Below the pieces are notes generated by a model, which did not search any database, was not told the origin of the DNA, and saw nothing but the letters and a program-made list of their open reading frames with translations. This document shows, in pieces, positions 6,760 through 14,399 of a DNA stretch of 24,801 nucleotides. Source of the DNA: Syntrophorhabdus sp. (GTDB taxonomy: Bacteria > Desulfobacterota > BSN033 > UBA1163); NCBI GenBank assembly GCA_020724025.1, contig DYHU01000012.1:1-24801 (forward strand). Reading direction: 5' to 3'. The number at the start of each line of letters is the position of its first letter. The first letter of the stretch is position 1. Made by a program: the position numbers and the translations under genes.

Positions 6760-6784
6760 GGAGTATCTAACATAGATCGATCCA

Positions 6785-6813
6785 GTAGGGAACGGTTTTA
6801 AACCGTTCCCTAC
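6785..6813. repeat. 29-bp palindrome, copy 1
   Basis: A near-perfect odd-length palindrome with arms GTAGGGAACGGTTT and AAACCGTTCCCTAC around one central base. A second copy differing only at the centre lies at 17748-17776. It sits between the divergent hisC and dctP promoters. Nothing else is evident in this gap beyond the two promoters. Confidence 0.85.
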
Positions 6814-6847
6814 CCCTTCGGAGGAGACATCAAACCGATAAAACCAT

Positions 6848-6876
6848 TTGACAAACAGACAGGAAAATATTAAAAG
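6848..6876 (+). promoter_or_regulatory. Possible dctP promoter
   Basis: A perfect TTGACA (6848-6853) is followed after 17 bp by TAAAAG (6871-6876), which matches the -10 consensus at four of six positions. It is the best candidate in front of dctP but the -10 is poor, so an activator or another sigma factor is possible. Confidence 0.35.
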
Positions 6877-6941
6877 CTTTTGGTGTATTGAGGGGGGATA
6901 GACCGCTTGATCCCTAATAAATTAAAAGGAGGGTGCAGGAG

Positions 6942-7988
6942 ATGATGAAGAAAGGTTTTCTTATTCAACTCTGTGTTGTTTCATTTGCTATGGTTATCTC
7001 TATTTCTCTCATTGGGACACAGGCTTGGGCTCAGACGACCATCAAACTCGCCCACGGGATGCCGCCGATTGAGGATGAGAACATTCACCGCGCTGTATCG
7101 GTCTTCAAGAAGATTGTGGAACAGAAGACCGCCGGAAAAGTCAAAGTGGAAATCTATCCATCCAATCAACTGGGAAGGGAAAGAGAGCAGTTCGAGGGGG
7201 TCAAGTTAGGAACGATCGAAATGTGCATGATCGCAGACGGCCCGATTGCCGGTTTCCTGCCCGAAATCATGACGATCGGCATTCCCTATCTCTATTCCAA
7301 TGAGGCGGTTGCCTGGAGATCCCTCGATAGCTCCTTTGGGAAAAGCCTGTTCGAGGAGATGAGGAAAAAGACAGGCGTCAGGGCCCTGGGAATCGGGGAG
7401 AACGGTTTCAGGAATTTCACCAACAGAACGAGGCCCATCCGGACTCCGGACGATCTGAAGGGGTTGAAGATACGGACCATGGAAAACCCTGCCCACATGG
7501 CCATGGTAAGAGCCATGGGAGCCAGTCCGACTCCGATTGCCTGGGGGGAAGTCTACATGGCTCTTCAACAAGGAGTGGTTGATGGTCAGGAAAACCCGGT
7601 TTCGGTCATCCAGGTCGCTAAGTTTAATGAAGTCCAAAAATACCTCACCCTGGACGGCCATGTTTACAGCATCCTGCCGATCCTGATCAACGACAAATTC
7701 TTCTCCTCCCTCTCCCCGGATGTTCAGAAGATTGTTGTGGATACGGCAAAAATCATGGTCACCATCTCCCGGGGCCAGAATGTTTATCTCGTGGCCAATG
7801 GGGTAAAAAGCCTTCAGGATAAGGGAATGGAGGTCTATGCCCCAACAGAAAAAGAACTTCAGATGTTCAGGGAAAAATCCCAGAAACCGGTCATCGAGTT
7901 TTTGGAAAAGACCTTTGCGGAAAAGAATGTTGACAAGAAATGGATTGATATGGCTCTGAAATCAGCAAAGGAGTCCGAAAAGGAATAA
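6942..7988 (+). CDS. dctP: TRAP transporter substrate-binding protein, DctP family
   Basis: A 348-residue periplasmic solute receptor. Residues 1 to about 31 are a signal peptide (basic start, hydrophobic core, Ala-Trp-Ala before Gln-Thr-Thr). The mature part has IKLAHGMPP, the NGFRNFTN and DDLKGLKIRTM blocks with the conserved arginine that usually contacts a substrate carboxylate, and ALQQGVVDGQENP. I prefer ATG 6942, nine bases after GGAGG, to the GTG at 6933 that lies within the ribosome site. The ligand is probably an organic anion. The position inside the hut locus points to histidine, urocanate or a related imidazole acid, but this is inference. An intrinsic terminator follows, so dctP should be expressed above dctQM. 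Confidence 0.92.
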   Translation: MMKKGFLIQLCVVSFAMVISISLIGTQAWAQTTIKLAHGMPPIEDENIHRAVSVFKKIVEQKTAGKVKVEIYPSNQLGREREQFEGVKLGTIEMCMIADGPIAGFLPEIMTIGIPYLYSNEAVAWRSLDSSFGKSLFEEMRKKTGVRALGIGENGFRNFTNRTRPIRTPDDLKGLKIRTMENPAHMAMVRAMGASPTPIAWGEVYMALQQGVVDGQENPVSVIQVAKFNEVQKYLTLDGHVYSILPILINDKFFSSLSPDVQKIVVDTAKIMVTISRGQNVYLVANGVKSLQDKGMEVYAPTEKELQMFREKSQKPVIEFLEKTFAEKNVDKKWIDMALKSAKESEKE

Positions 7989-8003
7989 GACTCATCCGCA
8001 TGG

Positions 8004-8044
8004 AAATGGGGAATGGATGAAAAAGGTCCATTCCCCATTTTTTT
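8004..8044 (+). terminator. Intrinsic terminator/attenuator between dctP and dctQ
   Basis: A perfect 14-bp stem AAATGGGGAATGGA (8004-8017)/TCCATTCCCCATTT (8027-8040) with a 9-nt loop runs directly into a seven-T tract (8038-8044). It lies 13 bp upstream of the dctQ start. Partial termination here would give many receptors per membrane complex. Confidence 0.9.
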
Positions 8045-8056
8045 AGAAGAGAACCT

Positions 8057-8542
8057 ATGGAGAACTTTAGACAAATTTCAGGAAAATTGAGCCTCCTTTC
8101 TGAAAAGGCAGTTTATTATACCCTGGTGGTCATGATGATCGTGATGACGTTGACGGTCATCGTCCAGGTCTTCCTCCGCTACGTTTTTTCCTTCTCCCTT
8201 TCCTGGTCTGAAGAGGTGGCGAGATATCTGATGATCTGGGTGGCTTTCCTGGGGGGTAGCCTGGCCTTGCAAAAGGGCCTCCATATCGGTGTCGAGCTTT
8301 TCCTCGTCAGGGTCAGTTCGAGAACGCGGAGATGGGTTTCTATCCTTTCAAAGACGTTCATCCTCATCTTTCTCATCTATCTCACCATCGGAGGAATAAA
8401 AATTACCTGGGCCGTTCGGGATCAGAGTTCCCCTGCCCTTCTCTTCTCCATGGCCTATGCCTATCTTTCGGCGCCTGTGGGAGGGTTCTTCATGGCCATT
8501 CAAGCGATCCATTCTTTGATTGAAGAGTGGGCCAATCCGTAG
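8057..8542 (+). CDS. dctQ: TRAP transporter small membrane subunit, DctQ family
   Basis: A 161-residue integral membrane protein with four predicted membrane helices (about residues 20-45, 55-75, 95-118 and 130-150). It carries the Ser-Trp-Ser-Glu-Glu-Val-Ala-Arg-Tyr block after helix 1, typical of DctQ, and the later GG..LQKGLHIGVE segment. It pairs with DctM to form the permease. It starts just after the dctP terminator and ends 9 bp before dctM, so translation is likely coupled to dctM. The ribosome site is weak (AGAAGAGA). Separate DctQ and DctM genes are the classical arrangement rather than the fused form. Confidence 0.9.
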   Translation: MENFRQISGKLSLLSEKAVYYTLVVMMIVMTLTVIVQVFLRYVFSFSLSWSEEVARYLMIWVAFLGGSLALQKGLHIGVELFLVRVSSRTRRWVSILSKTFILIFLIYLTIGGIKITWAVRDQSSPALLFSMAYAYLSAPVGGFFMAIQAIHSLIEEWANP

Positions 8543-8551
8543 AGGAAAAAG

Positions 8552-9838
8552 ATGGTTCTCTTGATCATGCTCTTTGTATTCGCCCTCATGTTGATCATCG
8601 GGATTCCGATTGCATTTTGCCTGGGACTCTCCTCTCTCGCCATTGTCCTGGTAGAAGGGAAATATCCCATCACCCTTGTCGCCCAGAAGATGTTTAACGG
8701 GATGGATATGTTTGCCCTGATGGCCATTCCCCTCTTCGTCCTGGCCGGGGATCTGATGAACCTGGGAGGCATCACGGACCGCCTGATCAAATTTTCTAAT
8801 CTGCTGGTTGGACATATCCGGGGAGGCCTTGCCCACACCCTGGTGGTGGCAGAGATGTTTCTCTCCGGCGTGACAGGATCCGCCGTCGCTGATGCATCGG
8901 CTCTGGGGTCTGTGCTGATCCCTTCCATGGTAAAGGAAGGCTATGATAAAGAATTTTCTACCGCCATCCTGGCAACGGCCGCCACGGCCGGCCCGATCAT
9001 TCCTCCCAGTATTACCATGGTCGTCTATGGCGTGACCATGGGGGTTTCCATCGGTGGTCTCTTTCTTGCCGGATTGCTCCCCGGCCTGATCATGGGATTA
9101 TCCATGATGGCCATGGCCTACTATTTTGCCTGGAAAAGAAACTACCCGAGGAATGAGAAAAGGGCAACGCTTCGTCAGATCATGATAGGCAGTCGGGAGG
9201 CTACTGCAGCTCTCATTCTTCCTGTCATTATCCTTGGCGGGATTATGTCGGGTATTTTTACGGCGACGGAAGCAGCCGCGATTGCGGTCTTTTTCGCTTT
9301 TATCTTTGGGTTCTTCTGGTTCAAGACGCTGACGCTCAAGGACATACCAAAGATTCTTGTCAATTGCGCCATCACCACCTCGATCATCATGCTCATTATT
9401 GGAACGGCCAATGTGGCGCTCTGGTTCTTAGCCACCCAACAGGTGCCTCAGAAGGTTTCCACTTTTTTTCTCTCTATCTCCACCAATCCTTACGTCCTTT
9501 TATTGATTGTGAATATTATTCTTCTGATTGTGGGATGCTTTATGGAAACAGGTGCGGCGATCATTCTATTTGCCCCAATTCTGGCTCCGATCTTGACCGG
9601 GGTGGGATTCCATCCACTTCATGTCGGATTCATCTTCGTCTTCAACCTGGTCATTGGAATGATCACCCCGCCCCTCGGGATTTGCCTCTTTGTGGGCTGC
9701 ACGATTGCAAGAATCTCTCTTGAAAGTCTGTCAAAAGCCATCTGGCCTTTCATTCTTCTTCTGATCGGGGTCCTTCTGATCTTCAGCTACTTTCCAGGTA
9801 TTTCCATGATCGTTCCAAAAATATTTGGATATGTTTAA
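8552..9838 (+). CDS. dctM: TRAP transporter large permease subunit, DctM family
   Basis: A 428-residue polytopic membrane protein, the usual DctM length, with about twelve hydrophobic segments. Typical blocks are GIPIAFCLG near the start, FAL(M)AIPLFVLAGDLM, the GSAVADASALGSVLIP segment around residue 110-125 and the ATAATAGPIIPPS block around 140-155. It couples sodium-ion entry to uptake of the ligand delivered by DctP (family knowledge). The start has AGAGGA upstream and follows dctQ by 9 bp. It is convergent with hutH, and an inverted octamer array separates them and could end both transcripts. Confidence 0.93.
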   Translation: MVLLIMLFVFALMLIIGIPIAFCLGLSSLAIVLVEGKYPITLVAQKMFNGMDMFALMAIPLFVLAGDLMNLGGITDRLIKFSNLLVGHIRGGLAHTLVVAEMFLSGVTGSAVADASALGSVLIPSMVKEGYDKEFSTAILATAATAGPIIPPSITMVVYGVTMGVSIGGLFLAGLLPGLIMGLSMMAMAYYFAWKRNYPRNEKRATLRQIMIGSREATAALILPVIILGGIMSGIFTATEAAAIAVFFAFIFGFFWFKTLTLKDIPKILVNCAITTSIIMLIIGTANVALWFLATQQVPQKVSTFFLSISTNPYVLLLIVNIILLIVGCFMETGAAIILFAPILAPILTGVGFHPLHVGFIFVFNLVIGMITPPLGICLFVGCTIARISLESLSKAIWPFILLLIGVLLIFSYFPGISMIVPKIFGYV

Positions 9839-9849
9839 TGATTTATCCA

Positions 9850-9928
9850 ATAGTCTCGTCGTCTCATCGTCTTATGGTCCTTTGTTTATAAACAATGCGA
9901 CTACAAGACGATACGGCTATAGGACTAT
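9850..9928. repeat. Inverted octamer array (4 + 4 units) between dctM and hutH
   Basis: Four 8-bp units at 9850-9881 (such as ATAGTCTC, ATCGTCTT) and four inverted units at 9897-9928 (such as AAGACGAT, AGGACTAT) flank a perfect 14-bp palindrome, TTGTTTATAAACAA (9882-9895). One full arm can fold on the other. The hutH stop (TAG, 9927-9925) lies inside the last unit. Being between convergent genes it may act as a bidirectional terminator, though it lacks a clean T tract. Confidence 0.85.
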
Positions 9929-11454
9929 TTTAGAGGACCGACAATCTTCTCTACCCGACGGAGCAACTCTCCAGATTCGATCAGGTGCTGGATCCTCTTG
10001 ATATCCGTGCTGAACCTTCGATCTCCTTTGATGGCAGGAACTTTCTCCCGGACAATGCGATAGGCCTCTTGCACCCCGATCCCTGGCCGCAGTGGAAGCA
10101 GAAATTCCAGACCCTGGGTGGCGCATAAAAGTTCCATGGCCAGGATATGCTCCACATTCCCCACAATATCCCTCCCCTTTCTTGCGGCAATTGTTCCCAT
10201 GGAGACATGGTCTTCCTTATCCGCGGAGGTGGGGATGGAGTCAACACTGGCCGGATGGGCAAGGACTTTATTCTCAGAGGCCAGCGCCGCCGCGCTGACC
10301 TGAACCATCATCAGGCCGGAATGAAGCCCCCCTTCGGTAGTGAGAAAGGCCGGCAATCCTGACAGCGCCGGATTGATCAACTTCTCAATCCTCCTCTCCG
10401 AGATACTTCCCAGTTCAGAGACGACGATCCCCAGGAGGTCCATGGCAAAGGCAATAGGCTCCCCATGAAAATTTCCGCAATTGAGAATCTTCCCCTTTTC
10501 TGCAAAGATGAGAGGATTATCCGTAGCGGAGTTCACTTCGATTTCAAGGATCTTCCGGACAAAAGAGAGGCCATCTCTCACCGCACCGTGAACTTGAGGA
10601 ATGCACCGAACGGAATAAGCATCCTGGATTCTGGAACAGAATTTATGAGATTCTTCAATCTCACTCCTCCGGCATAACTTCTGAAAATTCTTTGAAACGG
10701 CAAGGTGCCCTGGAAAGGGACGGACTTTCTGAATATCTGGATCGAAGGCACTAAGCGTCCCCTTCAATGCATCGAGTGTGCATGCCCCCACAATATCCGC
10801 CACTTTGCATAACCGTTCCGCCCTGAGAAGGGCGAGGAGACCCACAGCTGTCATGACCTGTGTGCCATTAATCAATGCAAGCCCTTCTTTCGCTTTCAGC
10901 GTAAGGGTCAGGATCCCCGCCTTCTCCATGGCCTTCTTCCCTGACATTCGTTTTCCATGACAGATGGCTTCTCCCTCGCCCATCAGAACCGATGCTAGAT
11001 GAGCAAGCGGCGCAAGATCTCCGCTGGCTCCCACCGAACCCTTCTCCGGCACAAGGGGATGAACCCCCCGGTTGATCATTTCTACAAGCGTCTCCAGGAC
11101 TTCCATCCGGATTCCGGAATAGCCCATGGCAATCACATTGGCTCTGAGCAGCATGATCGCCCGTGTCGCCTTCTCATCGAAGCAGGGTCCCACACCCACA
11201 CAATGGCTCCGGATGAGATTTCTCTGAAGGGCTTCAATCTGTGAGTGATCGATTACCTGATCGGAGAGTAGGCCGAATCCTGTCGTCACCCCGTAAATCT
11301 TATCCTCCTGCTCAAGGGCCTTCTCAACAAAATCCCTCGAACGCTTCATCTTTTTGGTGACGGTAGGGGAAATCTTCACCTTGGCCATTCCTTCTGCTAT
11401 TTCCAGAACCTCTTCCAAAGTAAGATGTTTGCCGTCAAGAACGACTGCTGTCAT
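9925..11454 (-). CDS. hutH: Histidine ammonia-lyase
   Basis: A 509-residue enzyme, the same length as the Pseudomonas enzyme, converting L-histidine to trans-urocanate and ammonia. The Ala-Ser-Gly triad that cyclises to the MIO electrophile is at residues 143-145 in [15 protein letters not shown], and the catalytic tyrosine is in [11 protein letters not shown] (Tyr-54). The start at ATG 11454 has GAGGAAGG five bases upstream and gives the family N-terminus. An open frame continues 20 codons upstream, but those codons are only the AAATCCG repeat array, so a longer call would be wrong. It lies downstream of hutU after 308 bp containing repeats and a MITE-like element, so it may need its own promoter or read-through. 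Confidence 0.95.
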   Translation of the reverse strand: MTAVVLDGKHLTLEEVLEIAEGMAKVKISPTVTKKMKRSRDFVEKALEQEDKIYGVTTGFGLLSDQVIDHSQIEALQRNLIRSHCVGVGPCFDEKATRAIMLLRANVIAMGYSGIRMEVLETLVEMINRGVHPLVPEKGSVGASGDLAPLAHLASVLMGEGEAICHGKRMSGKKAMEKAGILTLTLKAKEGLALINGTQVMTAVGLLALLRAERLCKVADIVGACTLDALKGTLSAFDPDIQKVRPFPGHLAVSKNFQKLCRRSEIEESHKFCSRIQDAYSVRCIPQVHGAVRDGLSFVRKILEIEVNSATDNPLIFAEKGKILNCGNFHGEPIAFAMDLLGIVVSELGSISERRIEKLINPALSGLPAFLTTEGGLHSGLMMVQVSAAALASENKVLAHPASVDSIPTSADKEDHVSMGTIAARKGRDIVGNVEHILAMELLCATQGLEFLLPLRPGIGVQEAYRIVREKVPAIKGDRRFSTDIKRIQHLIESGELLRRVEKIVGPLK

Positions 11455-11467
11455 AGCCTTCCTCAAA

Positions 11468-11755
11468 AAATCCGAAATCCGAATATCGAAATCCGAAACA
11501 AATCCAAAATTCAAAACTTCATATCAATTTAGTTTTTTGAAAAATCCCTTTATCAGTCATTCCCGCGCAGGCGGGAATCCAGAAAGGGTTTCAAAGCCCT
11601 GGATTCCTGCTTCCGCAGGAATGACAAGTCCGTCAGATGATCTATTGAGTGAATTTTTTCAAAGAGCTAAAGTGTTACAAAACTTCATGTTTGTTTGGTT
11701 CATTTGTATTTTGAAAATGTGTGATTGTTTCGAATTTCGGATTTCGGGCTTCGAA
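11468..11755. repeat. Inverted heptamer array split by a MITE-like insertion
   Basis: Four units of consensus AAATCCG (11468-11495), followed by weaker copies to 11520, face four inverted units of consensus TTTCGRA (11728-11755). Over about 38 bp the two arms match at roughly three quarters of positions. They bracket the hutU-hutH gap: the right arm ends eight bases from the hutU stop and the left arm starts 14 bases from the hutH ATG. The element at 11523-11677 interrupts the array. Confidence 0.75.
11523..11677. mobile_element. 155-bp MITE-like element with 11-bp flanking direct repeats
   Basis: CAAAACTTCAT occurs on both sides (11512-11522 and 11678-11688), as expected of a target-site duplication. 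The ends carry imperfect inverted repeats built on TTTAG-Y-T-Y-TTTGAAAAA. The core (11556-11625) is a widespread type of bacterial repeat: a GTCATTCC-to-CCAG arm of 27 bp and its inverted partner, matching at 23 of 27 positions. There is no coding capacity for a transposase. Confidence 0.65.
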
Positions 11756-11762
11756 TTTTTGT

Positions 11763-13475
11763 TTATTCTTGATAGATGGTCATACCTGGGATTTTGATCC
11801 CTTTCCCTTTGGCAGTTTCAATCGCCTCCTTATATCCTGCATCCGTATGGCGCATGACGCCTGTTCCGGGATCGGTCGTTAATACCCTTAACAATCTTCT
11901 CTCCGCATCCTCTGTCCCATCCGCCACCACGACCATCCCGGCATGGATCGAATAGCCGATCCCTACTCCCCCGCCATGATGGACAGAAACCCAAGTCGCC
12001 CCTGCTGCCACATTGAGAAGGGCGTTCAGAATGGGCCAGTCCGCAATGGCATCGCTTCCGTCCCTCATCCCCTCTGTTTCGCGGTATGGAGAGGCCACCG
12101 AACCGCTATCGAGATGATCCCTTCCAATCACAATGGGCGCCTTCAATCCCCCTCTGGCCACCATATCATTAAAAACCTTTCCAATCCGGGCCCTCTGACC
12201 ATAACCCAGCCAGCAGATCCTTGCCGGAAGCCCCTGAAATTTTACCTTCTCCCTTGCGAGACGTATCCACCTCGCCAAAGAAACATCGTCAGGAAACTCC
12301 TTCAAAATGGCTTCATCGGTCTTATAGATATCCTCGGGTTCTCCGGACAGGGCCGCCCACCGGAAAGGCCCTTTCCCTTCACAGAAGAGAGGACGGATAA
12401 AGGCCGGGACAAATCCGGGATAGTTGAAGGCCTCTTTTACACCGGCCTGAAACGCCTGCGCCCGGATGTTATTCCCGTAGTCAAAAACAATCGATCCCTT
12501 CTTCTGTAACTCCAGCATGGCCAGAACATGGATGGCCATCGATTCCATGGCCCGGCGGATATATTCCTTCGAACCCTTCCTCCGAAGTTCAATCGCCTCA
12601 TCGAGGCTAAGCCCTGCAGGGATATATCCATTTAAGGCATCATGGGCTGAGGTCTGGTCAGTCACGAGGTCCGGGACAATCCCCCTTTTTACGATCTCAG
12701 GAAGAATCTCCGCCGCATTTCCTAAAAGGCCGATCGATTTTGGAATCCCCTTTTCTTTCGCACCGAGGGCCAGGATAAGTCCATCTTCTAGACGATCCGC
12801 CATCACATCTAAGTATCCTGTTTCGAGACGCCGTTTGATTCTATCGGGGTCAACTTCCACACCCAGGAAAACTCCCTCGTTCATCGTGGCGGCTAAGGGC
12901 TGGGCTCCTCCCATTCCTCCAAGGCCTGCGGAAAGAATAAGCCTTCCCTTGAGCGACCCGCCAAAATGTTTTTTTGCGGCAGAGGCAAAGGTCTCATAAG
13001 TCCCCTGAAGAATCCCCTGGGTGCCGATATAAATCCAGCTTCCTGCCGTCATCTGTCCGTACATCGTCAGGCCGAGTTCCTCCAGTTCCCTGAACTTCTC
13101 CCAGTTGGCCCAGTTGGGGACGAGCATTGAATTGGAGATCAGGACCCTCGGCGCATCCGAATGTGTCTTGAAGATGCCAACAGGCTTTCCCGATTGGACA
13201 AGCAACGTCTCGTCATTCTCTAAATCCGTCAGGCATTTTACCAATAGATGGTATGCCTCCCAGTTCCGCGCAGCCTTTCCCGAGCCTCCATAGACGATGA
13301 GCTCTGCCGGTTTCTCAGCCACCTCCGGGTCGAGGTTGTTCATCAGCATCCTCAAAGCGGCCTCCGTCTGCCAGCTTTTACAGGTGACCTTCGACCCTCT
13401 GGGAGCTTTGATCCCCACCTGAACACCAGCCAGGGTCTCAACCTTTTCTTTCACTTTCACTTTTTTCCTTTCCAT
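11763..13475 (-). CDS. hutU: Urocanate hydratase
   Basis: A 570-residue NAD-dependent enzyme converting urocanate to 4-imidazolone-5-propionate. The Rossmann-like glycine motif [11 protein letters not shown] (about 183-193) holds the tightly bound NAD. Other family blocks include [17 protein letters not shown], and [16 protein letters not shown] with the conserved active-site-region Cys-421. The near-C-terminal [11 protein letters not shown] block is also intact. The length is normal for bacterial urocanases (about 555-570). ATG 13475 has GAGGT about eight bases upstream. The upstream 178 bp is mostly a MITE-like element, with no convincing promoter, so expression may come from read-through of the toxin-antitoxin/liv side or from the element itself. 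Confidence 0.96.
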   Translation of the reverse strand: MERKKVKVKEKVETLAGVQVGIKAPRGSKVTCKSWQTEAALRMLMNNLDPEVAEKPAELIVYGGSGKAARNWEAYHLLVKCLTDLENDETLLVQSGKPVGIFKTHSDAPRVLISNSMLVPNWANWEKFRELEELGLTMYGQMTAGSWIYIGTQGILQGTYETFASAAKKHFGGSLKGRLILSAGLGGMGGAQPLAATMNEGVFLGVEVDPDRIKRRLETGYLDVMADRLEDGLILALGAKEKGIPKSIGLLGNAAEILPEIVKRGIVPDLVTDQTSAHDALNGYIPAGLSLDEAIELRRKGSKEYIRRAMESMAIHVLAMLELQKKGSIVFDYGNNIRAQAFQAGVKEAFNYPGFVPAFIRPLFCEGKGPFRWAALSGEPEDIYKTDEAILKEFPDDVSLARWIRLAREKVKFQGLPARICWLGYGQRARIGKVFNDMVARGGLKAPIVIGRDHLDSGSVASPYRETEGMRDGSDAIADWPILNALLNVAAGATWVSVHHGGGVGIGYSIHAGMVVVADGTEDAERRLLRVLTTDPGTGVMRHTDAGYKEAIETAKGKGIKIPGMTIYQE

Positions 13476-13513
13476 TTCTATTACCTCATTTTAATTTACC
13501 CACACCACTTTTC

Positions 13514-13644
13514 ATGGTTTCGTAAAAAGTCGTCACTCCGTTGAAAAACGGAGTCCAGAGAATTTATAACTGCTTGAAAGAACTGGATTCCGGCTTTCGC
13601 CGGAATGACGGAAAAACCTACTTTTTGACTTTTTACGAGTTCAT
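13514..13644. mobile_element. 131-bp MITE-like element with 18-bp TIRs and 8-bp direct repeats
   Basis: The ends ATGGTTTCGTAAAAAGTC (13514-13531) and GACTTTTTACGAGTTCAT (13627-13644) are inverted repeats matching at 15 of 18 positions, the inner 12 perfectly. CACTTTTC flanks both sides (13506-13513 and 13645-13652) as a likely target duplication. The core (13532-13609) is the same GTCAYTCC/GGAATGAC repeat class as the element at 11523-11677. It sits nine bases after the vapC stop and 38 bases before the hutU start codon. It encodes no protein. Confidence 0.8.
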
Positions 13645-13653
13645 CACTTTTCA

Positions 13654-14058
13654 TTATTTCTTTGTTTTCAATTTCTCCCAAAACATCCTCGGAGAAACGA
13701 TCTCCATATTTTCTACTTTGCCCATACCCAGAAGTTCCTTATCTCCAGTGACAAGCAGATCTACATTTCCATTCAATGCAGACGACAAAATCACCAAATC
13801 ATCTTTGTCCTGAATCCGAATATCAGGCAACTGCCCAGGAGTGGCAAGATGGGCATCTTGTCGAAGCATTCCGACAAATTCATCGATAAGTTCGCTTGGG
13901 ATTTGTAGCTTTTGATGAAGGCCCCTCCTTAATTCATTAAGCATAGGAAGAGAAATAACAAGTTGATGGGAGGTAAGGACTTCTCTTAACACATCGGCGC
14001 AGAGACCTCTTGTAGCGGCTGCGCTTATTAAAACATTCGTGTCAAGAAAGATCTTCAT
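13654..14058 (-). CDS. PIN-domain toxin, VapC-like
   Basis: A 134-residue PIN-fold putative ribonuclease of a type II toxin-antitoxin pair. The acidic metal-binding residues are present: Asp-6 (FLDTNVLIS), Glu-42 (LNELRRG), Asp-86/87 (KDDLVILSSAL) and Asp-106 (LLVTGDKELL). In this family such enzymes cut RNA using Mg2+. The start codon overlaps the antitoxin stop by four bases (ATGA), so production is coupled to the antitoxin. The sequence is closest to the PIN subfamily annotated as putative toxin-antitoxin toxin (COG1569 type) rather than classical enteric VapC, so I leave the symbol blank. A MITE-like element follows immediately. Confidence 0.85.
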   Translation of the reverse strand: MKIFLDTNVLISAAATRGLCADVLREVLTSHQLVISLPMLNELRRGLHQKLQIPSELIDEFVGMLRQDAHLATPGQLPDIRIQDKDDLVILSSALNGNVDLLVTGDKELLGMGKVENMEIVSPRMFWEKLKTKK

Positions 14059-14276
14059 GATATCTGGGAGAAAATATCTTCGTCAGTTAAAAATCCTCGT
14101 GCTTCTGCAAAGGGCATAATCCTCTTACGCAACTCCTCAAATTGCTGAAGTCGGAGCTGACGGCGCAGAGCTTCGCGAGCAATCTCGCTACGGTTTCTCC
14201 CACACCGCTTGCTGGCTTTGGATAGCAGGCGGTCAAGATCTTTGTCCAATCGTATGGTTAATGTTGCTGTCTTCAT
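14055..14276 (-). CDS. Ribbon-helix-helix antitoxin
   Basis: A 73-residue DNA-binding antitoxin if it starts at ATG 14276. Residues 1-45 form a ribbon-helix-helix (strand TATLTIRLDK, then two helices with RSEIAREALRRQL); the remaining acidic/aromatic tail should wrap the toxin. Two starts compete. ATG 14276 has no ribosome site and would be nearly leaderless from the promoter overlapping it. An in-frame TTG at 14285 has GAGGAG nine bases upstream. The stop overlaps the toxin start by four bases. Such antitoxins repress their own promoter, and tandem nonamers over the start support this. Confidence 0.8.
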   Translation of the reverse strand: MKTATLTIRLDKDLDRLLSKASKRCGRNRSEIAREALRRQLRLQQFEELRKRIMPFAEARGFLTDEDIFSQIS

Positions 14277-14312
14277 GTCAGACAATGTAAGACACTCCTC
14301 TTTGCTTGTCAA
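14276..14312 (-). promoter_or_regulatory. Toxin-antitoxin promoter with tandem operator nonamers
   Basis: On the minus strand TTGACA (14312-14307), 17 bp and TACATT (14289-14284) form a good promoter. Two nonamers TGTCAGACA (14276-14284) and TGTAAGACA (14286-14294) lie 10 bp apart, one helical turn, overlapping the -10 and the start codon. That spacing suits adjacent ribbon-helix-helix dimers and autorepression. Confidence 0.6.
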
Positions 14313-14368
14313 GCCTTTTTCCCAGACCCTCTCTATCCCAACTTCGATTCTTTGCGTATGCCTATTGG

Positions 14369-14396
14369 AATCCTATTTTTAGTTCAGAATAGGATT
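14369..14396. terminator. Hairpin just after livF
   Basis: AATCCTATT (14369-14377) and AATAGGATT (14388-14396) form a perfect 9-bp stem with a 10-nt loop, four bases past the livF stop. There is no long T tract in the minus direction. It may end or protect the liv transcript before the toxin-antitoxin promoter. Confidence 0.5.
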
Positions 14397-14399
14397 TAT

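Noticed and set aside
7206..7661. Long antisense frame within dctP
   Set aside because: Mirror of the well-supported dctP coding frame; composition and lack of ribosome site argue against a gene.
8348..8928. Overlapping antisense frames across dctQ and dctM
   Set aside because: They are His/Asp/Gly-rich mirrors of hydrophobic transporter codons, a common artefact opposite membrane proteins.
11454..11514. Longer HutH starting 20 codons upstream
   Set aside because: The extra residues are encoded by the heptamer array, while ATG 11454 has a strong ribosome site and gives the usual 509-residue length.
11354..11797. Plus-strand reading frame of 147 codons over the hutH start and the hutU-hutH gap
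   Set aside because: It is antisense to hutH and then runs through the MITE core and repeats; no ribosome site or protein-like pattern.
11943..12999. Plus-strand frames of 160-188 codons inside hutU
   Set aside because: hutU is fully supported by family motifs over its whole length, so these are shadows.
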